Shown here one piece after another: positions 32,511 through 44,917 of a stretch of 64,000 nt of DNA. Each line of letters opens with the position of its first letter. The stretch's first letter is position 1. Under the pieces are notes generated by a model. That model was not told the origin of the DNA, searched no databases, and worked only from the letters and a program-made list of their open reading frames with translations. This stretch comes from Liquidambar formosana. Lineage: Eukaryota; Streptophyta; Magnoliopsida; Saxifragales; Altingiaceae. A program made the translations under genes and the position numbers. The stretch covers positions 22,879,053-22,943,052 of the forward strand of contig CM077826.1 of NCBI GenBank assembly GCA_039720395.1, given 5' to 3'.

Positions 32511-35375
32511 ATAAGGTTCAAACTAGCAAACTAAAACATGACCTAACATTATATAATTAGTTTTAATCATTAAATTTGATGAAAGTAAATCACAAATTTG
32601 ATCAAATTTAATGAAAATAGACATCTAATTTAATGAAAATAGACATCTAATATAAGCATTATATTGCTACGTTGGGTTTGCTTCAATGTTTGATTAATCT
32701 ATAATATTGGGGTAGCTAACATGTAATGGATTTGTGCCTTCAATTTTATATTATGTATAATTTTGAATTGAACAACGAAACAGTCCTAATATTTCCTCTT
32801 TTTTTGTTTTATTTTTTTTGGTTAAGGTGTCTGGGCAGCTTGTGCGCATCTCAACTAAATCTCTCCCCGGACAATTTTAAAGACGCACTCCTTCACATCG
32901 GCCTAGTATATTCAGAAATTAATTCTTGAAGTGCTATCCAGTGGAATCGAATTCAAATTGATAGAATAGAAGGGTTCTTTTCCTACCAATTGAACTAACT
33001 CCCTTGGGTAGCCCTAATATTTCTACCATTCCCTATTGTCCACCTAATGTTGTCTTGCATGTTGCACATCATTAAGAAAATGTTTGATACCTTTCCAAGC
33101 CCACCGAATGGAGCTTCAAATAATGACGAGTGCGGGTAGCATTTGCCGCTCTAAACTTTGGCCCAAATATCATTGTGGGCATGGAAAAATCTCTAGCGTT
33201 TATTTTATTTTATTATTTTTTTTGAAATACTGCCGCCTAATTTCATGAAATGTGCTTTATTAAGGGAATCCAAATTCCTAATATTTAAACCCCCGTTATC
33301 TCACCCTTGCAGGGTTGGCCAAACAGTCAAGCCATGGGTGTGCTTTTCAGAGGTCATTGTTTTGATTCATAGCAGTTATTACTATTTGTGTGGATATAAA
33401 ACTTCTCACACGACTATTAGGAGATTAGAGTAAAACCTTTGTAGGAGTAAGAGGCCTAGGATCAGTGGTGGAGCCAATAATTTGGTTGAGGAGGGCCAAA
33501 CTTTGATTGATTTTATCATTTTTATCTTAACTCAAAATGAGTTTTGCATTTCTTTCCTCTTTACAATCACAAGACAAAAGAATATTTTTGAACTAATAAA
33601 ATGTTTTTCTTATCGATAAACAACTAGAAGAGATATATGTAATGATAAAGAGTCAAATTTTTTACCCAAATGAGGTGGCAACTTGGCCAATCAATCAAAA
33701 TTTTCATGAAAAAAATAATTGTCCATAATGAATTGATGTGATGGTCGCAACATTATTTGGACAAGTTTGTTTGTTTTTTTGTTTTTTTGCTAAACGACAA
33801 GAGAACACGTATACACCCACACACACTCACGTGGAGTCGAAATCAATACTTTCGCAAACCTTTCATCCCTATTGGGATGAGACATGCCACTAGACCTGAG
33901 AGCCATTGGCTATTTGGCCAAGGACAAAAAAAAAAAAAAAAAAGTGATGAAAACAAAAAAATGTGGGGTAAAAAATAAAATTTAAATAGGGATAAAATCA
34001 GTAAATGAATAAAAACTAAATATAAAGGGGCTAAAAAAATTTTATAAGGGCAAAAAAGGTTTGACATGGGCTAAATCCATAAATAGTAAAAAATTATAAA
34101 AAAAAATTATAACAGTAAATATAAAAAATAAAATATTCAACAGAACCAACCAATCCCTCTCAAGTCTTACTGGCTCCCTCCTTGCTTAGGATATCCAAAT
34201 CCTTAATAATCTTTAGTTTGAGGGTTTCTTTCGAAACTAACAACAACCTTGTGGTTAGAATTAGCCGAGAAATTGCATAAAAAATCTTGTGGTATGCCTT
34301 TTAACAGCTTTGCATTAGATGGGGCAATTCACCAAAACGGAATAGTAAGCCTACCTTCGTTAGGTGAGAAAATTTGCAACGAGCCTACGATATATCTTCC
34401 ACTAGCTAGGCTTGCAATCCCTTGCATTCTAGCAGTCGATTTATTAGACTTTCGGGAAAAAAAAAAAACTAAAAAAAACTAAAAAAACTGTCCCTATTAA
34501 TCCTCCCCAAGCCCTAATTAAAAAACTAACCTTCCTAGACAAGTGCATGGCTAGTAAAAATTAATCCTTAAAATAGGGGTGGTAACACATTAATTCCATG
34601 ATATTATATATTAACCAATGACGTGGGAGAATTATCATAATCTTTCTCAAAATCTAATTTCATGGTCACAAAACTATTTTTGCCATTGCTTTTTCTTTTC
34701 CAATTCCATGCAAAATTTCATGAGCAGTAAGCGTATTATCTAAAATTTTATGAAAAAGTCCGAGACACCCAACTACAATTCTCATAATGTAATTAAAAAA
34801 GAAAATTAGAAAATTATCAACAATAATTATAGTAACATCTAGTGAGGTGCACAAGTACTTTCCTTCTCTAGCTATCAATGAACAGATTTTTTACTGAACC
34901 CGACTATGGCCGCTATCAAATAGAATCTTTTACCTATAGTATATAGGGAAATGCTAACCAGAGTTGTGGCAGCCCAATTATCATGTTGTCGATGGGTCAT
35001 GCATATGCAACACATGCATGACGATCTAACCATTGCGTTGTTGTTGTATTGTGCACAACACGTGCCGTGGACCTCATATGCACGCCACAGAGTAATGGTT
35101 GAGCACGCCACGGCTGTAAGTTAGTACATATCATAGTATAGTGCTCCTGACTGGTTTTGGTGCTTTTAAAAAATTTCCACATCAGTAATGCCGAAGACCA
35201 ACTGGCTTTGGTTGTGTAGAGTTGCAGAAATTTGAGGTTAATCGGGTGATTCTAACATAGAATTATGGAGTAAAGATAAAGATTATGGAGTAAAGAATTC
35301 AACAAAATGGGAATTAACTGTGCGTTGTTACAACATGGAGTACTAATTACTAAGCTACTATATAGAGTACCCATG
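32511..35375. other. intergenic, no gene seen
   Basis: AT-rich. At 32,825-33,010 a GC-richer patch (GTGTCTGGGCAGCTTGTGCG, then ACCAATTGAACTAACTCCCT) resembles a widespread plant SINE-like repeat. A similar patch occurs around 33,800-33,920 (GTGGAGTCGAAATC, then ACCTGAGAGCCATTGG). Both are too degraded to bound. Confidence 0.45.
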
Positions 35376-38300
35376 CAGGGGCGGAACTATGTGGAGACCA
35401 AGGGGGCTATGGCTCCTGCAAGATTTTAAAAAAAACTGATACTTAGTCAAATAGGATTCAATTTTTCAACGAATTTGTACAAGTGCCCACCCACTTCATT
35501 GAATCAAACTAATATTATGATTTTGCTAAAAATTCCCTCAACTTATGCAAAAGATAATTTTTTATGTTAGGTGTTTTCGTCAAATCATCAACTAATGTTT
35601 TATATTCTAACACTGCTTTGCTCATAAAATAAAATAAAGAAGTCCCAACACTGCTTTTTGGGTACATTCTTGACTAGGAGGGTTTGTCTGAATGAGTACT
35701 TGAGCTTTAGTTTAGATATTTTGAGATTTTTTTATCATCTTTTATCAATATTTTGTGAAGATTATTTGGTATCTAAACTATTTTTTTTCTTGTGGGTATG
35801 TGCTTTTTGGGAAGCATTGCCAAAGAAAGAGTAAATTGTTGGTTGCACGGAATTTAGTACATCCGGATTGGTGGCACATGCATTTTCCATGGAAGACTCA
35901 CTCCTTAATGGTGGTGGGCATCCACCAAGGTGGTCAAGGGCGGAACCATGTGGAGACCAAGGGGGGCCATGGCCCTGCAAGATTTAAAAAAAAATTGACA
36001 CTTCATCAAATAGGATTAAATTTTTCAACAAACTTGTACAAGTGCCCACCCACCTCATTGAATCAAACTAATATTATGATTTTACTAAAAATTCCCTCAA
36101 CTTATGCAAGAGATAACTTTTCATGTTAGGTGTTTTCGTCAAATTATCAATTAACTTTTTCTATTCTTACACTACTCTGCCTATAAAATAAAATAAAGAA
36201 GTCCCAATACTTTTTTTTGGATACGTTCTTGACTAGGAGGGTTTGTCTGATGAGCACTTAAGCTCTAGTATAGATCTTTTGAGATTTTTTTTACCATTTT
36301 TTTTTTATCAATATTTTGTGAAGATTATTCGGTATCTAAACTTATTTTTTTATTTTTATTTTTTTTCTGGTTATGTTGTGTAAATACTTTTAAACAAAAG
36401 CACACCCAAATTTCACATATTTGTTAATCTCGATCTTAAAGGTTGAATCATATATTTGGATTTTTTTTTTTTCACCTTTTAGTCCAAATTCTCTTCTTTT
36501 TTTTTTCCCTAGATCATTCAAATTGGATTTCTATTTTATGTTTCGTTTAAACAATTTCATTAATACTAATATACCCACTTTCCTAAACTTGCAAATGTGT
36601 TACATTTGTATTTTTTTTCCCTAACTGTTAGTGTTCTCTATGATTTTTCAAAAGTTATGACTTCATGTGATGAAAGAGTTTTTTTTTTTTTTTTACACAA
36701 TATTTATATAGTAGAGATTTTTTTTTTTTCCCTTTAAGTTGACCACCCCAACTTGCAGTTCTTGGTTCCGCCCCTGTGCATAGACTATTCAAAAGAAAAC
36801 GATCGATAGCTCATACTCATTTAATTCCAAGCCGGCCCTTTGGCAGATTAGTGGAAACTTCAATCCTGTCGACTTTTGAAGAAAAAGGTCTCTTCCACAT
36901 GATCAGCCACTCATTTTTTGTTTTTTTTTTTTCTTATTTTTTATTGAAGATATCAATAAACCCATAGCAACAGATTAATAAGGCGACACTGACTAGCATT
37001 GGTCAAGGGGCGAAACTATGTGGAGACCAAGGGGGGCCATGGCCCCTGCAAGATTTAAAAAAAAACTGACACTTAGTCAAATAGGATTCAATTTTTCAAT
37101 GAATTTGTACAAGTGCCCACCCACTTCATTGAATCAAACTAATATTATGATTTTACTAAAAATTCCCTCAACTTATGCAAAAGATAATTTTTTATGTTAG
37201 GTGTTTTCGTCAAATCATCAACTAATGTTTTCTATTCTAACACTGCTCTACCCATAAAATAAAGTAAAGAAGTCCCAACACTGCTTTTTGGGTACGTTCT
37301 TAACTAGGAGGGTTTGTCTGAATGAGTACTTGAGCTTTAGTTTAGATATTTTGAGATTTTTTTATCATCTTTTATCAATATTTTGTGAAGATTATTTGGT
37401 ATCTAAACTATTTTTTTTCTTGTGGGTATGTGCTTTTTGCGAAGCATTGTCAAAGAAAGAGTAAATTGTTGGTTGCACGGAATTTAGTACATCCGGATTG
37501 GTGGCACATGCATTTTCCATGGAAGACTCACTCCTTAATGGTGGTGGGCATCCACCAAGCTGATCAAAGGCGGAACCATGTGGAGACCAAGGGGGCCATG
37601 GCCCTGCAAGATTTAAAAAAAAATTGACACTTCATCAAATAAGATTAAATTTTTCAAAAAACTTGTACAAGTGCCCACCCACCTCATTGAATCAAACTAA
37701 TATTATGATTTTACTAAAAATTCCCTCAACTTATGCAAGAGATAACTTTTCATGTTAGGTGTTTTCGTCAAATTATCAACTAACTTTTTCTATTCTGACA
37801 CTACTCTGCCTATAAAATAAAATAAAGAAGTCCCAACACTGTTTTTTGGGTACGTTCTTGACTAAGAGGGTTTGTCTGAATGAGCACTTAAGCTCTAGTA
37901 TAGATCTTTTGAGATTTTTTTTACCATTTTTTTTATCAATATTTTGTGAAGATTATTCGGTATCTAAACTTTTTTTTTTTTTTTTTTCTGGTTATGTTGT
38001 GTAAATACTTTTAAACAAAAGCACACCCAAATTTCACGTATTTGTTAATCTCGATCTTAAAGGTTGAATCATATATTTGGATTTTTTTTTTTTTCACCTT
38101 TTAGTCCAAATTCTCTTCTTCTTTTTTTCCCTAGATCATTCAAATTGGATTTCTATTTTATGTTTCGTTTAAACAATTTCATTAATACTAATATACCCAC
38201 TTCCCTAAACTTACAAATGTGTTACATTTGTATTTTTTTTCCCTAACTGTTAGTGTTCTCTATGATTTTTCAAAAGTTATGACTTCATGTGATGAAAGAG

Positions 38301-38397
38301 TTTTTTTTTTTCTTTTTTACACAATATTTATATAGTAGAGATTTTTTCTTTCCCTTTAAGTTGGCCACCCAACTCGCAGTTCTTGGTTCCGCCCCTG
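35376..38397. mobile_element. composite non-autonomous hAT-type element with internal duplication
   Basis: Ends CAGGGGCGGAAC (35,376) and GGTTCCGCCCCTG (38,397) are inverted repeats and are flanked by an 8-bp duplication TACCCATG (35,368-35,375 and 38,398-38,405), as for hAT elements. Inside, a block of about 1.4 kb (35,376-36,776, ending TTCCGCCCCTG) is repeated at 37,007-38,397, separated by a 230-base spacer. Each block itself starts with two successive left ends (35,376 and 35,938; 37,007 and 37,569), all reading GGCGGAAC or GGCGAAAC, then ATGTGGAGACCAAGGG. No transposase is encoded; ORFs in it are repeat-derived and occur twice. Confidence 0.88.
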
Positions 38398-39364
38398 TAC
38401 CCATGCCCATACTACATTGCTTTTTTCTTTTTTTGGTTCCGCAATCAATTGGCCTAATGGACCCTTGAGGATCATTCAATGGGTAGTTCATCTCCCTTCC
38501 CATAAAATCAATGGGTAGTACCCATGCCCATATCTTGCGTACTGGTCAGATGTGCCATTCAGTACGTAGCGACCCCATTGCACTAGCTTGGAAAATGCCA
38601 AATTATTTCTTGGAAGCCCACGAAAGGAAGATGGCAAAGACCAGTTGTTCACCATTGACTGTCGTACGTAGCTGACTTGGTCTATGGTACCTTACGTTAC
38701 TTACGTGCACTACAAGAAAAGGTGCATGCACATGCCGGATAGAAGACAAACGTAGGATTACTTTTTCATTTTGGCTTCCCATTTTCACTCAACCGTCACC
38801 ATTTTATCTTGGCTTTCCATTTCCATTCAACGGTAAACATTTTTAAATAACCATGATAACGGACGACCAAGATTGGTAGTCCTTACCTCAAGTTATGAGA
38901 TGAAAAGATTTTGAGTATAAATACATATATGTTGTGGGATTGAGACCGTAGTCAAATTTAGTGAAATGAATCTGTCTTGGACCATTAATTTAAGGGTAAA
39001 TTACACTAAGACCATCTGTAATATCTGATAATTACAGATAAATTTTTTTACGTTTCTAAAATGACATTAATTTTTTATTTTACAAAATAAACTACAAAGA
39101 TATCCCTTTCCTCTAATGGCCATCCACTATTCTGTTAAAAAAAAGTGATGGCATGCTCAATTTTTTAAAAAATACCCTAACTATCTTTATTGGAAGACAA
39201 TTCTCATGTTAAATGCATATAACTCATCAGTCTAACATATTCATTTAGCATATTAATTTTTTTTTTTGATAAACAAATAATATAATCTATATGAGAAAAA
39301 TGTTAAAAAGTTTAAATTTTTTGTCCAACTGATGTGACAATTGTCAAATTTTCTCATTAGAGGC

Positions 39365-39367
<3 letters not shown>

Positions 39368-39407
<40 letters not shown>
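39368..39407. repeat. (AT)n microsatellite, about 40 bases
   Basis: Uninterrupted TA dinucleotides ending in CACA. Confidence 0.95.
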
Positions 39408-39414
<7 letters not shown>

Positions 39415-40713
39415 GAAATTGATTTATGAGGTTACCACCTCATTTAAGTAAGTAGATTTGGGTTATAAAAAAAAAGGGCTATATAGCATTGCTCATATAT
39501 AAAAATAAATGAAAAGAATAATTACAATGAGGAAATAACAAAATAAAATTATGAAAATAAAATATATATGGAGTGAAACTAAAATTTAAATGAAGACAAG
39601 ACGAGGAAATTTGTATGTAAAATGAAAAAGGTGCACCTGATGCAATTTTGTATCAGGTGCACTCCAAAACTCTTTTGACCAAATCAACTGTTAGATTAAA
39701 TTTGATTCATATGTTGGTTATATATGCCAAAAATACAATTGACATAAGATTAAGAGATGTTTCATTTGAAATGTCCATAAATGAGCGATTGTTTTTTATT
39801 AAAAAAATGCATGTACGTTTTGGATTGAATGACAATCAATCTCAGATCAAGACATAAAACGCTTACATGAAATGGCTATCTATATATGTGTGTGTGAGGG
39901 CTGTTCAAGTGCGGGATATCTGGGATATCCCTTACGTAATCAAAGCTATATATAAGAGGTAATAAATCTAGAGGGTCAAAAAGATTTTAAGATTAGCCAA
40001 ATCTATGATTTATAAATATAAAAAATGTGGGAAAAAAAATGTGGATAAGCTAACCCCGAGCCTTATTAATTGGCTCCGCCCTTATGTGCATTTATTGGAG
40101 GATATAATTTAGAGAGGACTTGAGTCATTTAAAAAGGTTAAATTAATGTTGCATTTTATATATAGGGGTAATTGGATCATTTTATGAGTTTTATTAACAC
40201 TGTTCAGTCAATTATCCTTCTAAGAGGTGATAGTGTAATTTCAAAAATGAAAAAGATGAATCCATAATTTTCATAAAATAGAAGGGATGTAAGTGTAATA
40301 TATTCTTAATTTAATGGGGTAGCATTGTGTTCACGTGTTTTGACAATGGTCTTGTCTGGTGGTAAGATGAAGGCAGTATTTTGGTGATTTTCAACGCCCA
40401 AGAAAGAAGTTTTACGAGAAGAAGAAAGGAGAAGAAAAAAAAAAGTCTCCTACATGATGAACATGGCAATTTTCAATGAGCCATTCTCACGTGCTCGTTG
40501 AGGAATTACAGGGAAAGCCACGTACCCAGCTAGCTATGAAGCAATATAGAAAGAAGCAAGGACCAGTAATGGTTGTGCGTGATTTTCAGATGATGCTGAT
40601 GCACGTGCGGAGGTGGTGAGAGAGTACGTGTGCAGTTTGCCACTTTGTCAGCAACGTGAGAATTGGATCAACTTGACATGAGACGTGTATAAGAGATAGC
40701 CACATCATTAGGA

Positions 40714-40714
<1 letters not shown>

Positions 40715-40752
<38 letters not shown>
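40715..40752. repeat. 38-base A homopolymer
   Basis: Begins after TTAGGAC; another A run lies about 50 bases on (40,802-40,819). Possibly the tail of a degraded retroposon. Confidence 0.85.
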
Positions 40753-40754
<2 letters not shown>

Positions 40755-41317
40755 ACTAGCCAATAGTGTGTGAAGGAATATGATATTGATTTGATTTTAT
40801 CAAAAAAAAAAAAAAAAAAGAATGCGATATTGATCTGTAGATATGCTAAAAGATAATATTATTATTATTATTAAGTAGTCCATTTACGTCATTTAACAAG
40901 TAATTAAGGTGCTCAATCCTCTTGTGAGTTGTGACCGAGTGAACACGTATCCTCGGTATTTATTTGAAGTAATCAAACCTTGAGCACATCAACTAGAAGC
41001 TTTCCAAATTCAATGAATCATGAAAAATGACTAAATGTACATCCATTAAATGGTCTGACTGAAGCTCGTGCCAAGAGGAACTTTCAAAAGTGGTGGGTGG
41101 TAGGAGAATTTTAACATATGTAACCTCATGGTCTGTTCTTGTATCCAATTTGAAATGAAATAATTCATCAAATTATACATTGTAGAAGGCACAAATCTAC
41201 CACTTTTAATTAGAACAAATAAGAGTAGATCGAACTTCAAAATATAGATATTTCATCATCGGATTTCCAAGAATTGATCCTATATCATCAACTATAGTGA
41301 TGACGTACCCCACTCTT

Positions 41318-41780
41318 TGGACAAAGTTGAATTTTGATGTAGCTATCACATATTCTTTCTCTATCCTCGAGGCTCTAGCCAAAGACTTCTCGGGCACCTT
41401 CCTCTTTGATTGGACAGCCAAATTTAACTCCCTTCACCCCATATTGCAAAAGCAAAAACAGTTTATCTTACTTTGACTGAAGCCCATACGAAAATGCTTG
41501 ACAATATCATTTTGGAAAGAGATGCCTCCCTTGTTTTAGACCACATCCATGATGGGAAGCTCAGCCACCCTGGTTAATTGATTGATTCCCTAATTTGTGA
41601 TGCTAGAGCTCTGTTATGTTTATTTAATATGTCAAACTAGTTGGATATGTTTCTCATCGGGCTAATGTCACGGCTCAAGAACTTTTCCAATAGGTAGATC
41701 GTTGTAATAGATTTGGTTCAATGCCAATCTTTGACTTACCTCCCTCTATTTTGTTTGAGGAAGTTGAGATTGGGAATTGA
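41318..41780 (+). pseudogene. RNase H-like (RVT_3 type) gene remnant
   Basis: The plus strand reads WTKLNFDVAITYSFS...KDFSGTFLFDW, stops at about 41,472, and in another frame continues LTEAHTKMLDNIILERDASLV. After further stops it gives VSHRANVTAQELF and DLPPSILFEEVEIGN. The order (N-terminal KLNFD, Glu in EAH, Asp in ERDAS, tail HRAN..A...PPS) is that of the plant RNase H-like domain found alone or at the end of LINE ORF2. At least two frameshifts and several stops make it dead. Whether it came from a LINE or a domesticated host gene cannot be told. Confidence 0.7.
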
Positions 41781-42640
41781 ATGACCCTGGTTCCTTCCCC
41801 TAATATATTTTCATTTGATTATATTTTTCAAAAAATAAAAAATAAAAAAACTATAGTGATGATGTATTGCAACCTTTTTTTAATGTATTCTAATTCAATA
41901 TTATAGATTTATGCCTTCAATACATCGTAATATCTGTTAAATTATTTATTCTCGAATTGGACATCAAAACTGACCCTTTTAGTTCTAATCCAATAAAATT
42001 TACCCTTTAGTCAATTAAGAGGTTGGATTGAAACATGAAAGAACACTAATATAGCATGATAATAGAAGAGAAGTAAACCATCAGTTTGTTATTTTAAACC
42101 ATCACAGTCTGCTAATTTATTTTTGGTTCGTGATTCAAAATTAATTTACCTGTGTGATGTTCGTGGAGGTGTTGGCCATCCCATTGGAACTTTAGGGGCC
42201 TGGCGGCTTGCACTTCGGCCCGCTCCTTCCTACTTTTCTCGAGTGAAGGAGATGGCTGTCCATCAAATTTGCTAGTCTTTCTACGCAGCCAATGGTTATC
42301 AAGGCAGCTTTAGAGAGGCTCCACCTGGAGTGTCAAGGGGTGTGCAATGTTAAGTGAGAGGAAAAAAAAAAATGAAAAATAAATCTCCAATGAAGTGCCA
42401 AGATATATGTAGCAACTCCAAATGTCAAAATGGTATTCAATTTATCAAAACCAGGCCAAATGACAAACTATATCAAGTATAACCATTGACATCTCATTTT
42501 TTACATTTCCCAATGGAGAGGGCCTAATGAAGCTGATTTCACCTCAATTTAACCTACACAAACAGAATTTGGTCTAGCTTAAGGAGTTTGGGCTTCCACT
42601 TAGAATAAGAACTAGGAATTCGCCCCTTAATCATTAATTC

Positions 42641-42641
42641 T

Positions 42642-42680
<39 letters not shown>

Positions 42681-42685
42681 TTATT
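42641..42685. repeat. (TTA)n microsatellite
   Basis: About 15 TTA units with one interruption (TTAG). Confidence 0.9.
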
Positions 42686-43170
42686 TTTTATGATGGATAG
42701 AAGAAGAGCAATCAATTATGGTGACTCTGTACTTGTGTGTGATTATAATAGCCCCCAATTTGCTAAGAAACCAATAATATGATGGTGATTCTATACTTGC
42801 ATGTGATTATAATAACCTCACTCTAGCAAAATATTAGTGGCTCTAATGTACGCATGAATAGGACCATCAAAAGGACACGTACATGTCACACCGGCCACCA
42901 CTTCTGAAAATTGAATTCTTAACTATTTGACTTCTTACACCTATACCATTAGACTACTGCCTTTAATTATATACAATTGGTTTCACTTATGATTCTAATA
43001 GGAGTCGCCCTTTTATTGAAAAATTAGCATGGTTAATATAGAACAAAAAGGTCATCTTTTTCATAACATCAAATTAAGTAAAGGTTGGGGGCATATAATA
43101 GGTAGGGAACGGGAAAATGTAATCACCATATTGATGTCTCCAAACCAAAACACCCCTCCCGCCGCCGCCA

Positions 43171-43191
43171 CCCCCCCCCCCCCCCCCCCCC
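43171..43191. repeat. 21-base C homopolymer
   Basis: Preceded by GCCGCCGCCA and followed by AAAATATCC. Together with the run at 27.5 kb it may reflect assembly uncertainty. Confidence 0.9.
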
Positions 43192-43393
43192 AAAATATCC
43201 TAAAAAACCCGAATTGACCCAAACTTGTTCTACTACAAGGTTTTCATATTTCTTATTTTATATAGTTTTTAACATTTTTTTGGTTCATTTTTTATTTTTA
43301 GTCACGTCCTCTTACCTTTTTCCACTCTCTTGTTTCTTTATTTTATTTTATTTTATTTTTCTTTTTGCGATCCGTTTAATCCAATGGTTTTAA

Positions 43394-43796
43394 AGGAGAA
43401 GAATCCGTTTACATCCAGTGTAAAAACTTTTTTACTTTTACACTCCTCAAAATGTTTTGTAGAATCGATATTTTTCAAAAGCAACCATTGGATTGAATAC
43501 TGCTCTCATGGAAATTATGCATGCCAAATTTCACATTGATTAGAAATTAAAAACTATTCCATCGATAAAGCGGCCTAAATTATAGTTTTATCTGTAAAAA
43601 AAAAAAAAAAAAAAAAAGTGAATTTATAAATGAGATGCTTATGAATATCCGATCAATGTGAAATTTGGTATGCATGATCTCTATGAGAGAAGTATTTAAT
43701 CCAAATGTTGGTTTGGATAAATATTGTTCTTACAAAAAGATATTAAAGGGTGTAAGAATAAAAAGTTTTACACCAAATGTAAACGTATCCCTTCTC
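43394..43796. mobile_element. foldback MITE with about 170-base inverted arms
   Basis: The left arm starts AGGAGAAGAATCCGTTTACA and the right arm ends TGTAAACGTATCCCTTCTCT. Inner parts also pair: ATGCATGCCAAATTTCACAT against ATGTGAAATTTGGTATGCAT and GGATTGAATACTGCTCTCAT against ATGAGAGAAGTATTTAATCC. The loop holds an A run (43,597-43,618). No coding capacity. Target duplication unclear. Confidence 0.85.
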
Positions 43797-43815
43797 TATC
43801 TTTAATTATTTAATA

Positions 43816-44100
43816 CTCCCTCCGTCCCGCAAAAATAAGCCATTTTTGTTTTTTTTTTTTTTTTTTTTGTCCCAAAATGTTTGTCTATTTTGAAAAGTCA
43901 AATCATAATATTTTTAAACTTTAATTCTTATACTACCCTTTATTATTTTAATAATTACTTTTACATAAAACCTAATACCAAAAAAAAAATGGTATTTGTG
44001 GAAAGGTGAATGTTAATAAATAATAAGTCAACGGTGAGTTTTTTTTTTTTTTTAAACGGTGTATTTGTCAAACTTGATTCATTGTGTGAAACGGAAGAAT
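43816..44100. mobile_element. Stowaway MITE (Tc1/mariner type)
   Basis: Begins CTCCCTCCGTCCC after TA, the classic Stowaway terminus. The right end is decayed (GAAACGGAAGAAT, then TA). About 285 bases, AT-rich. Confidence 0.75.
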
Positions 44101-44917
44101 TATGCTAAAAGAAAACATTAAAGAACGAACATGATGATTGCATATGTTGCGTATTTGTCATACTTTCTATGTGGTTCGCGTGGATCAGTGTGGCCTAGCA
44201 GGCTCTCGACGATGACCCGCATGTTGCTCGTGCTCCATTAAGTACTCATTCAATTCATGTCCATCATTTAGTCATAGCACAGGAATTGCATGGAAATTAA
44301 GTGGGAAAATGCATACATTTTGCTTTTACTCCTCCAATCCATATTTACATTAGAGTATTTTAAAATGACAAACAATCATTGTTAAAAGTAAAGATAATTA
44401 AATTATGACCACAAAAAAATACTAAACATATGAAAAAAATTTAGCTGTCATAGTTTTAAGCAATGACAGTATGTTATGTTATATTTTCCCATACTTTTAG
44501 GATACAGTATTGTTACCTGTCATTGTTTCTCACATTGTGACCTGCATCAGTATTAGATAATTTCTATGGCCAAACAAAAAAAAAAATAATAAATAAATAA
44601 ATATAGTACTTCGTATGTACTAGATATTTTTTCAAGTAATGCTAAATAGTTTTACATTTTTGTTTAACACTTTGTCCTATCAGTGTATTTGAAAGGATAA
44701 GGTTGTGGGATCCATTGATATGATTACAACCCTTACTCTCCCAAATACACATATTAATAAAATAAAGTATAGGGCAAAAGTATGAGGCATGATAGCATTA
44801 TCCTATTTTTTCTCTTTTGGCAGAGGGGTTCTACAGCAGACATCAAAATAGATTTTGGGAATATTACAAAAAAATAAAAAAACAAAAAAGGATTTTGGGA
44901 AATTGGAGGTTCCGTCG

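Larger units (their letters stand above)
38398..41317. other. intergenic, no gene seen
   Basis: AT-rich, with an AT microsatellite and long A runs listed separately. A small palindrome GGTGCACCTGATGCA/TGTATCAGGTGCACTCC sits at 39,631-39,664. AAGGGTAAATTACACTAAG near 38,992 looks like the end of a common plant MITE, but no partner end could be fixed. Confidence 0.5.
41781..43393. other. intergenic, no gene seen
   Basis: Mostly AT-rich, with a (TTA)n run and a C run. A GC-richer patch at 42,170-42,345 reads like eroded coding DNA, but I could not identify it. Confidence 0.5.

Noticed and set aside
35755..36129. 124-codon ORF repeated near 37,385-37,627
   Set aside because: Inside the hAT composite, duplicated with it, and without transposase motifs.
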